NCBI RefSeq assembly: GCF_003367475.1 | Contig: NZ_QRHA01000006.1 | Location: 1 to 64,000 of the forward strand | DNA length: 64,000 nucleotides | DNA from: Alteromonas aestuariivivens | GTDB taxonomy: Bacteria > Pseudomonadota > Gammaproteobacteria > Enterobacterales > Alteromonadaceae | Reading direction: 5' to 3' | Shown here: piece by piece, positions 8,135 to 15,350 of the stretch | Numbering within the stretch: position 1 is the stretch's first letter | Layout: the number at the start of each line of letters is the position of its first letter | Translations under genes and position numbers: made by a program | Notes under the pieces: generated by a model | Databases searched by the model: none | What the model was told of the DNA's origin: nothing | The model's input: only the letters and a program-made list of their open reading frames with translations

Positions 8135-8919
8135 GGGACAATTACTTAACCAGACACTGGTTTCAGGCTCTCGTGATCACGGGTAGCGTATTACTTTCAT
8201 GCAGCGCCCGGGCTGAAGAACATAATTGGATGCCCATTTTCGATGGTAAGTCACTGGACGGTTGGGTGGCGAAATTTGCAGGCTACCCACTTGGCGATAA
8301 TTACAAAAATACTTTTCGGGTTCAGGACGGTTACCTCACCACGAATTATGATCAGTACGAGAATTTCAACTTCGAATTTGGTCACCTGTTCTATCAAACC
8401 CCTTACTCACATTACAAACTGCGTGCGACTTACCGGTTTTTGGAGCAGCAGTTACCGGGCTATAAAAACGCCTGGAAAAATAATGGCTTTATGATCCACT
8501 CCCAGCCCCCTGAAAGCATGGCGCTGGCGCAACGCTTCCCGGCCAGCCTGGAAGTGCAACTGCTGGGTGCCAATGCGGATACCGAATCCAGGCCCACGGC
8601 CAATCTGTGCACGCCAAACTCCCACGTGACACTTGCAGGCGAGTTGGTGACCAAGCACTGCACCAACTCCAGTTCTGAAACCTATCGCGGTGATCAGTGG
8701 GTGAATGTGGAGGTTGAAGTTCATGGTGATGAGCTCATCAGGCACTTTGTAAATGGTGAGTTGGTGCTGGAATACAGCCAGCCTGTACTGGATGAAAAGT
8801 CGCAGTCACTGACTCCGTTGTACGGAGGCAGCCACCTGCAATCAGGCTATATCGCCATACAGGCAGAAAACAGCACGGTGCAGTTTAAGTCCATTGAACT
8901 GATGGTGCTGGAAGAGTAG
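8131..8919 (+). CDS. DUF1080 protein, 3-keto-disaccharide hydrolase family, exported
   Basis: The 262-residue protein begins with a signal peptide (cleavage likely after C-S-A-R-A) and then a concanavalin-like DUF1080 domain opening with P-I-F-D-G-K-S-L-D-G-W. The only usable start is TTG at 8131, which overlaps the TGA of the dehydrogenase gene, implying coupling. DUF1080 members are annotated as 3-keto-disaccharide hydrolases, acting on glycosides oxidised at C3. The position after a GMC/subunit 3 pair and before a rhamnosidase supports that role. The exact linkage cleaved cannot be told. Confidence 0.82.
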   Translation: MRDNYLTRHWFQALVITGSVLLSCSARAEEHNWMPIFDGKSLDGWVAKFAGYPLGDNYKNTFRVQDGYLTTNYDQYENFNFEFGHLFYQTPYSHYKLRATYRFLEQQLPGYKNAWKNNGFMIHSQPPESMALAQRFPASLEVQLLGANADTESRPTANLCTPNSHVTLAGELVTKHCTNSSSETYRGDQWVNVEVEVHGDELIRHFVNGELVLEYSQPVLDEKSQSLTPLYGGSHLQSGYIAIQAENSTVQFKSIELMVLEE

Positions 8920-8970
8920 CACTTGCGAAGGTCTGCCCAGATTAAAATAATTCTGTTCCAATTTAGTGAG

Positions 8971-11775
8971 ATGAAAATGAGATTGAGTTTGGTTCTTCTA
9001 TTTACAGGCATGCTGGTTGCGTGCGGTGCGCAGATTCAGGAGAGCGCAAGTGCGGCTCAGCCTGATAACCTGCTAACCGAAGGCCTCAAGTCGCCTTTTA
9101 ACGTTCACCACAGTCGGCCTGCGTTGTCCTGGCACGCAAATGTGAAAAAGCAGTCTGCCTATCAGATCCAGGTCGCCAGTTCTGAGTCTGTGCTACAAAG
9201 TGGAGCACCGGATTACTGGGATAGTGGCAAAGTCAGCTCTGGCCGCTCGGTTAATATTTTGTATCAGGGCCAGCCTCTTGCCGCCCGGGCACCGGTTTAC
9301 TGGCGGGTAAAGGTTTGGTCTGAAGAGCTGCCATCCGGCTCTGGCTGGAGCAATACAGGCTACTGGGAAATGGGTTTGGTGAACAAAACTGATTGGCAGG
9401 CGAAATGGGTTCAGGTTGCTAACCCTGAGGTTGTAAACGAAGGTGATGGAGTTGAAGAATGGATGACTTTTGCGGCGGATCTGAATAATCCGATGCATCG
9501 CCCGGACAAAGTGGAAACCCAGAAAAGAGTTATTACCCAGCTTAAAGAGGAGGCGACCGCAGGCCTGTTTCGCCACGACTTTACTACCGAAACATCGAAA
9601 AAGCTGGTGAGTGCCCGTCTGCACAGCACTGCTGCAGGCTATTACGAAGTGTTTATAAATGGCGAAAAAGTTGATGATCGCATTATGGACCCGGGCCAGA
9701 CCGATTTCGACAAGCGTATTCTGTACAACACCGACGATGTGCTTGGGCTGTTGGCCTCTGGCCAAAACACCATTGCGGTGCATCTGGGCAGTGGCTGGTA
9801 CCATGAGTTTATTGCGTTCTCCAAACCGGAGCGAAATTATTACCTTGGCTATGGGCAGCCTGCGTTCATCGCCCAGCTCGAACTAACCTATGACGATGGC
9901 TCTCAACAGCTGGTGGTTTCTGACCAGAACTGGTTAAGCCACGCTTCGCCGGTTCTGAAAGAAGGCATTTTTTCCGGTGAGCTGTACGACGCTAACCGCG
10001 CAGTAGCAAAGTGGAATGAACAGGGCGCAGATGTCAGCGACTGGCAGCCGGTGGCAGTACTCAATGAGTGGCCTACTGAAGTACTGGAGCCGCAATTGCT
10101 ACCTGCCATTAAAGCTATCAAAGAAGTGAAACCGGTTGTGATCACCAGCCCTGAAGCGAACGTTTGGGTGTACGATTTTGGCCAGAACTTTACTGGTATC
10201 CCCACGGTAGACATTTCCAGCCTGGGCCTGAGCAAAGGGCAGGCGGTACATTTCCGTTACGGCGAATGGATGGACGCTGAAGGCTACATGAGCCAGAAAA
10301 GTGGCGGCGGTGCCCCGCTGTTATCACAGGTGGATACCTACATCGCCAGTGGCGATGACCAGGGCAGCTGGACACCCACATTTACCTGGCACGGTTTCCG
10401 TTACCTTGAAGTACGGGGGCTGGACGAGCAGCCGCCTCTGGATGCCATTACCGCACATTTGGTAAGAAGCAGCGTAGAGCGTGCGGGCAGTTTTGAAAGT
10501 TCAGACCCGATGCTCAACCGCATCCACGAGATGGCGCTTTGGAGCTATGAAGGCAACCTGATGAGCTTGCCCATGGACTGCCCGATTCGTGAACGCGCCG
10601 GCTGGACCGGTGATGCCCACGCTGCGCTTATTACCGGCAACTACAACTTCAACATGGAAAACCTGTGGCAGAAGTACGTGCGGGATTTCGAAACCTCAGC
10701 TTACGTTGCTCCCGCGGTAGTGCCGGGCAAACGCTCGCACGGTGGTAATTACGACTGGGCTGCGGCTGAGGTCATCATCGCCTGGGAGCATTATCGCCAC
10801 CACGGTGACATCCGGTTACTGCAGGACCAGTACGAAAGCATGCTTGAGTACATGAAAGCCGGTGAGAATGTAATGGAAAATGACCTCATTCGTATCGGTT
10901 ACGGAGACTGGTGCGATCCTGTGCGAGTTCCGGGTACGCCACGGGTGAACGGGCGCTGCAGCCCGCAGCATACGGTGCCCACCATCACCAGTTCGGCGTT
11001 TTTTGCACACTCGGCCGATTTAATGGCGAAGATCTCCACGTTGTTGGGGAAAACGGAACAGGCTGCGCATTTCTTCGCCCTGTTTGACAACATCAGTGAC
11101 CAGTTCAATCAGGAGTTTTACAACCCGCAAACCGGCCACTATGGCAGCCAGACCGCCGATGCCCTGGCATTGCGATTTGGCATAGCCCCTGAGCCTCTGC
11201 GCCAGAAGGTTGCCGATGCGCTGAAGGACAATGTGGAGAACGACTGGAACGGCCATGGTGCAGTGGGGGCATTGGGGCAAACCTATCTGTATCGAGCCCT
11301 CAGTGACAACGGTTATGGCGACACCGCATTCAATATTTTCAAAGCCAAGGGGTACCCGGGCTACGATTACCTGTTTAACGAACTGAAGGCGACAACTCTT
11401 TGGGAACGCAAGGGTTTCTTTGACCCGTACGCAGACCCAACCGGCAAATCCGGCCCAGGGTTTTCCCTCAACCACCCGTTCCACAGTGGTTACGATGGCT
11501 GGTTTTATGAGGGGCTGGGGGGTATTCGCCCGCTGGCAGACGAGCCAGGGTTCCAGCGCTTTGAGCTGAGCCCGGTATTCCCTGGCGATTTGGAGTACTC
11601 AAACGTATCTTACACGACCGGTTACGGCACAATTGTCAGCAAATGGAAACGGGTTGATGGTGGCGTAGAGTGGACATTTGAAATCCCCGATAACACCACG
11701 GCACTCGTCACTGTGCCCGGCGGCGAGCAATCTGAATATTTGCCAGGTAAGTACTCACTTCAATTGAGTATGTGA
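8971..11775 (+). CDS. GH78 alpha-L-rhamnosidase lipoprotein (first copy)
   Basis: A GH78 rhamnosidase of about 934 residues. ATG 8971 gives a lipoprotein signal ending in L-V-A-C, so the enzyme is membrane anchored; the frame also opens at TTG 8923, which would spoil the signal. The N-terminal beta-sandwich domains precede an (alpha/alpha)6 catalytic domain. Catalytic candidates are Asp536, general-acid Glu541 and Asp548 in D-C-P-I-R-E-R-A-G-W-T-G-D, and base Glu812 in T-T-L-W-E-R. It would hydrolyse terminal alpha-L-rhamnose from glycan fragments. It is the last gene of the rightward operon with the keto-sugar enzymes and ends before a terminator at 11833. Confidence 0.92.
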   Translation: MKMRLSLVLLFTGMLVACGAQIQESASAAQPDNLLTEGLKSPFNVHHSRPALSWHANVKKQSAYQIQVASSESVLQSGAPDYWDSGKVSSGRSVNILYQGQPLAARAPVYWRVKVWSEELPSGSGWSNTGYWEMGLVNKTDWQAKWVQVANPEVVNEGDGVEEWMTFAADLNNPMHRPDKVETQKRVITQLKEEATAGLFRHDFTTETSKKLVSARLHSTAAGYYEVFINGEKVDDRIMDPGQTDFDKRILYNTDDVLGLLASGQNTIAVHLGSGWYHEFIAFSKPERNYYLGYGQPAFIAQLELTYDDGSQQLVVSDQNWLSHASPVLKEGIFSGELYDANRAVAKWNEQGADVSDWQPVAVLNEWPTEVLEPQLLPAIKAIKEVKPVVITSPEANVWVYDFGQNFTGIPTVDISSLGLSKGQAVHFRYGEWMDAEGYMSQKSGGGAPLLSQVDTYIASGDDQGSWTPTFTWHGFRYLEVRGLDEQPPLDAITAHLVRSSVERAGSFESSDPMLNRIHEMALWSYEGNLMSLPMDCPIRERAGWTGDAHAALITGNYNFNMENLWQKYVRDFETSAYVAPAVVPGKRSHGGNYDWAAAEVIIAWEHYRHHGDIRLLQDQYESMLEYMKAGENVMENDLIRIGYGDWCDPVRVPGTPRVNGRCSPQHTVPTITSSAFFAHSADLMAKISTLLGKTEQAAHFFALFDNISDQFNQEFYNPQTGHYGSQTADALALRFGIAPEPLRQKVADALKDNVENDWNGHGAVGALGQTYLYRALSDNGYGDTAFNIFKAKGYPGYDYLFNELKATTLWERKGFFDPYADPTGKSGPGFSLNHPFHSGYDGWFYEGLGGIRPLADEPGFQRFELSPVFPGDLEYSNVSYTTGYGTIVSKWKRVDGGVEWTFEIPDNTTALVTVPGGEQSEYLPGKYSLQLSM

Positions 11776-11832
11776 ATCTGCTATTCAGCATTGGGCGGAT
11801 AAGAGACAACGGCTCTGATATTTTCGGGCAGT

Positions 11833-11864
11833 AAAAAGGCGGGGTCGGTTGGCCCCGCTTTTTA
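11833..11864 (+). terminator. Rho-independent terminator after the GH78 operon
   Basis: A GC-rich hairpin (GCGGGG / CCCCGC, extended by A and T tracts) is followed by a run of T. It lies 58 bp after the rhamnosidase stop codon. Confidence 0.85.
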
Positions 11865-11911
11865 TTGAACCGGTAAGGTTTGGCGATTAAACGCGCATAT
11901 CACCTGTTTTT

Positions 11912-11938
11912 TTGAAATTTACGGGAAGTTCGTATAAT
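11912..11938 (+). promoter_or_regulatory. Sigma70-like promoter for the 164-residue membrane protein
   Basis: TTGAAA at 11912-11917 and a perfect TATAAT at 11933-11938 are separated by 15 bp, a little short. The transcript would start near 11945. An AGGAG ribosome-binding site follows near 11963, ahead of GTG 11979. Confidence 0.5.
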
Positions 11939-11978
11939 ACGGGCTTAAAAATAATACTCTTCAGGAGAGACATACACC

Positions 11979-12473
11979 GTGATTTCATTGTTCATCATTC
12001 GCGCGGGATTGCCCGTTGTACCCGCTTCTGTTGCCATGCTGGGGGTGGCCTTTATGGGCGGAATTTTCCTTGCGGATTACACCTCCGTTGCCGTCAGTTA
12101 TCTGCATTCTTTCGCCCATATGTTGCAGTACCAAGTGGAAAGTCTGGTTTGGTATATTGCCGGGCCGGACGCACTGGTCAAAAAGATCGAACTCACTAAT
12201 GATGCCGGTGAGGTTATTAAAACCTATGAAAGTGCGGAACAATTTTACCTGGAAACCGGTGGGATCTCCCATACCAGCTACCCGACGGTACTTGCCCAGG
12301 TTATAGATGGGATTTGTGACCTCTTACGCATCCCCAATACGAGCAATGCAAATGTGATCACCTTTATGGTGGCTTACTACATTTTTGAGATGGTATTGCT
12401 GTTCAAAATATTGGGCCGCATCGCAGCCAGCGGCAAAAAGATGCCTAAAATCAAGCAGCGATTTGAAGTTTGA
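11979..12473 (+). CDS. Small membrane protein of unknown function
   Basis: A 164-residue protein I do not recognise. It starts with GTG, 12 nt after AGGAG. Hydrophobic segments lie at about residues 3-32, 35-60 and 122-147, with a polar middle section (residues 65-105) and a basic C-terminus K-K-M-P-K-I-K-Q-R. This predicts an inner-membrane protein with two or three spans. It has its own promoter-like sequence and is flanked by terminators and oppositely oriented glycan genes, so it is probably transcribed alone. Nothing ties it to the glycan pathway. Confidence 0.65.
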   Translation: MISLFIIRAGLPVVPASVAMLGVAFMGGIFLADYTSVAVSYLHSFAHMLQYQVESLVWYIAGPDALVKKIELTNDAGEVIKTYESAEQFYLETGGISHTSYPTVLAQVIDGICDLLRIPNTSNANVITFMVAYYIFEMVLLFKILGRIAASGKKMPKIKQRFEV

Positions 12474-12541
12474 GCGCTAATTGATAACTATTTAGTTTCA
12501 ATAACGTTGGTCCAGCTATCGCCTGTTAAGGCCGCGCCAGT

Positions 12542-14050
12542 TCAGGGCGCGCCGTGAGCAGGTAGTTGATTCACAAAGTCTTTACGGGCTTTTACTTCTT
12601 CACTGCGCTGGTTCTCATAGCGTTCGATGTAGTGCGCGGTGCGTTGGCTCAGTGTGTTCAGTATGCCCTGATACTCCGGTAATTGCGCCAGGTTCTCCCG
12701 TTCATCCGGGTCGGCCTTGAGGCTGTAGAGCTGTTGATGGCCGTGCTTATAAAAATTCACGTATTTCCAGTCCTGCGTTCTCACGCCCGCCATAGGGGGA
12801 ATGGACACCCGCTTGGGCTGGTACATGTGTTCAAAGAAAAATTCGTGGCGCCAGCTGGGTGGGGTTTGCCCGTCGAGCATGGGCAGGAAGCTTTCGCCCT
12901 GGTAGGTTTCCGGTGCTGGTATGCCCGCTAGGTCGAGCATGGTGGCCGGAAAATCAATATTCAGCACATAATCGCTGCGTTGTTTGCCGTGCGAGGCAGG
13001 CTTGCGCGGGTCATACACAATCAGTGGTATGCGCAAATCTTCCTCCCAGCCAAACCATTTACCAGCCAGTTGGCGTTCATTAACGTTGTAGCCATTGTCA
13101 CTGGTGTAGATGACGATGGTGTTGTCAGCCATGCCGGACTGCTCCAGTGTCTTCAAAATCATGCCTACGCCCTGGTCCACTGCACTGATGGCACGGTAAT
13201 AGCGCTTAACCATTTTCTGGTACATGGCTTCATTGGCGTAACGGTATTCCCAGCGAACCCGGCCAATGGACTGCTGCAGGAATTCGGGTAATTGTTCAAA
13301 CGAGGCATCGTCGGATAATTTCGCTGGAGGGATGGTCACATCGGCATACCAGTTCTCGAACTCGGCAGGGTAGTGGTACTGGTTTTCCTTATCACTATCA
13401 AGAGCATGGGGGTTCCAGAAGTTCACCGCAATTGCCCAGGGTTGGTCTCCCGCTGAAGACTCGATAAAGTCCTGGGTTAACTGGGTAATATAGTAAGTCT
13501 GTGGCAGCTCTTTGCCCTGATATTCGTTGGTTTTCGAATGCAGCAGGGGGTAAAAGTAATCGAAGCGTTCGCTGTCGTCTCCTGAAAGTTTGATTTCGTA
13601 TTTGCCGACAAAACCGGAACGGTAACCACTGTCTTTGAGTAATTTGAGGTAAACATTCTGCGACTCTATGGCACCGGTTGGCGGGCGGCCAAAGGTAAAG
13701 TCATGGGTACGTTCTGTGAGCCCGGTAAGAATACTGATACGGCTTGACGCACAAATGGGCGTCGTCACAAAGGCGTTACTGAAATAGGTACCTTGCTCGG
13801 CAAGCCGGTCGAGGTTGGGGGTTTTGATAATAGGGTGAATGTTCCCCAACAGATCCCAACGGTGATCGTCCGCCAGGATGAACAGAATGTTGGGGCGCGA
13901 CGGCCGGGCATCTTCTCCCCCTGCCAGGGCTTTGGATAATCCGCCAACTGTGCTGAGCAGCAACAGCAAGGCGGTGATAAAGGATAACCGGGCATTCTGC
14001 CAGAAAAAGCGGTAATGGCCGGAGCATTGTTCATTAGTCATAGTGGGCAT
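12542..14050 (-). CDS. Secreted S1-type sulfatase (second)
   Basis: A sulfatase of about 502 residues with an N-terminal hydrophobic signal near residues 22-44, the metal motif I-L-A-D-D-H and formylglycine motif C-A-S-S-R (Cys100). It has the serine-variant C-x-S-x-R core, still within the S1 consensus. A short paralogous region T-S-D-N-G-Y provides a further metal ligand. It is the last gene of a leftward operon running sulfatase-GH78-lipoprotein-sulfatase from 20154. ATG 14041 (fourth codon) is an equally plausible start. It would desulfate rhamnose or uronate residues; the position is unknown. Confidence 0.9.
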   Translation of the reverse strand: MPTMTNEQCSGHYRFFWQNARLSFITALLLLLSTVGGLSKALAGGEDARPSRPNILFILADDHRWDLLGNIHPIIKTPNLDRLAEQGTYFSNAFVTTPICASSRISILTGLTERTHDFTFGRPPTGAIESQNVYLKLLKDSGYRSGFVGKYEIKLSGDDSERFDYFYPLLHSKTNEYQGKELPQTYYITQLTQDFIESSAGDQPWAIAVNFWNPHALDSDKENQYHYPAEFENWYADVTIPPAKLSDDASFEQLPEFLQQSIGRVRWEYRYANEAMYQKMVKRYYRAISAVDQGVGMILKTLEQSGMADNTIVIYTSDNGYNVNERQLAGKWFGWEEDLRIPLIVYDPRKPASHGKQRSDYVLNIDFPATMLDLAGIPAPETYQGESFLPMLDGQTPPSWRHEFFFEHMYQPKRVSIPPMAGVRTQDWKYVNFYKHGHQQLYSLKADPDERENLAQLPEYQGILNTLSQRTAHYIERYENQRSEEVKARKDFVNQLPAHGAP

Positions 14051-14090
14051 TGCTTTTGTTGTTTTTTGTGTGTGATAAATGGGCGGTGGT

Positions 14091-15338
14091 TCAGTTCAAC
14101 ACCAGGCCTCGCCAGCGTCCTCGTGCGAAGGCCGTACCGCCATTCTCCGGAATTTTACCGTTAGTGACTGCCATGGACTCGACACTGAGTACGTCTCCGG
14201 GGGCTAGGGTTAATTCTCCGAGCGGGAAGTAGATTTCCTGATAGTCGGTGTTGGTTTCAGGATTCTGCACTTCTGCAAGTAACTGGTTATTCAACCAAAC
14301 CCGGTATTTGGACTCGCCGTCGATTTCTGCCAGGGTTACCAGCTGAGCGTTGGCATAGGTCACACTTCGCTTGCGGTTATTGCCTTTTTCAGGGGTTGGA
14401 ACTGTGAAGTTCCATCGAAAGAACTTGTCGCGGGCATCGGGCTTGACAGCATTCACTGCCATAACATCGCGATTTTTGTCGTGGTATAGGGCAAAGGCAT
14501 GTTGCGGATCGGGTTCGAAGAGCTCGGCTGCACCGAGAATTTTGCGGTATTCCAGAACCTGTTTATAGGCGGTTTTGGGGGGCAGTGCTTTGGGCTGGTA
14601 GAGAGTTTCGCCAAGGCTGATTCCTGCTGGAATAAAACCCGGGTCCAGGGCCAGAATGATCTTATCCAGTTCAAATCCGTCTTCCCGCATGGACACCATC
14701 AGATGATGCAAACCCGGTTGGTCAATGTCTATCCACAGGGTTGAGGGGGTACCGCAGTGGTTGTCCGGTCGGCGCTGTTGCGACGACCAGGTCCAGCTGT
14801 TCTTGCCCTCGCACAGTTGCAGGCGCTGCGAGCTTTCCGGCCAGCTGCCGTCAATGCCAAAGTGCACACCGTTGTCTTCGCTGCCGGTGCTGAAAGCCCG
14901 CCCCCACAGGTAGTAGCGGCCGGTTTGGCTGAATTGTATCGGGTAGGAGAGCACGCCCATTACCCCAGGTTGGGCGGAAAAGTTTTCACCGCTTATAAGA
15001 ACTTCATCGTGATTAGTGCGGGTATCCGGCAGAATTTCGATGTATGCGCCGTTGCTGGCATCCACAGGGTGCGGCAAATCTGCATCATTCAGGCCGTGTG
15101 AAACGGGTGTGTCTGCATCAAAAACAGTCCAGCGCCGTACATCAGCCAAAGCTTGGGCGCTAAAGTGTTCAGCCTCAATGACCACCATGCCATCCTGCTC
15201 GGCGAATACGCGCTGGGCACTATTCATTGCTGGTGCGTATGGCGTTGATTGCCCAGCCGCTTCAGTGGTAGCGGTATAATGGGTACTGCAGGCAACGAGC
15301 ACCGAACACAGTAGTGTGCCAATTATTGGTTTTATCAT
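14091..15338 (-). CDS. Unrecognised two-domain lipoprotein, probably carbohydrate-binding
   Basis: A 415-residue lipoprotein: the signal ends in L-V-A-C-S near residue 17. The first half (residues about 50-225) begins V-V-I-E-A-E-H-F and resembles the beta-sandwich found at the C-terminus of GH115 and in CBM6/35-like modules. The second half (about 245-415) looks like another beta-rich domain and begins after a proline-rich linker. I see no conserved catalytic motif that I can name. It lies 12 bp after a GH78 gene and 40 bp before a sulfatase in one operon, so a role in binding or processing the same glycan is likely. A new enzyme family cannot be excluded. Confidence 0.7.
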   Translation of the reverse strand: MIKPIIGTLLCSVLVACSTHYTATTEAAGQSTPYAPAMNSAQRVFAEQDGMVVIEAEHFSAQALADVRRWTVFDADTPVSHGLNDADLPHPVDASNGAYIEILPDTRTNHDEVLISGENFSAQPGVMGVLSYPIQFSQTGRYYLWGRAFSTGSEDNGVHFGIDGSWPESSQRLQLCEGKNSWTWSSQQRRPDNHCGTPSTLWIDIDQPGLHHLMVSMREDGFELDKIILALDPGFIPAGISLGETLYQPKALPPKTAYKQVLEYRKILGAAELFEPDPQHAFALYHDKNRDVMAVNAVKPDARDKFFRWNFTVPTPEKGNNRKRSVTYANAQLVTLAEIDGESKYRVWLNNQLLAEVQNPETNTDYQEIYFPLGELTLAPGDVLSVESMAVTNGKIPENGGTAFARGRWRGLVLN

Positions 15339-15350
15339 CTAATAGTCACC

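Noticed and set aside
8923..8970. The longer TTG start for the first GH78 gene
   Set aside because: It adds 16 charged and mixed residues before the lipoprotein signal and would spoil it; ATG 8971 gives a normal signal.
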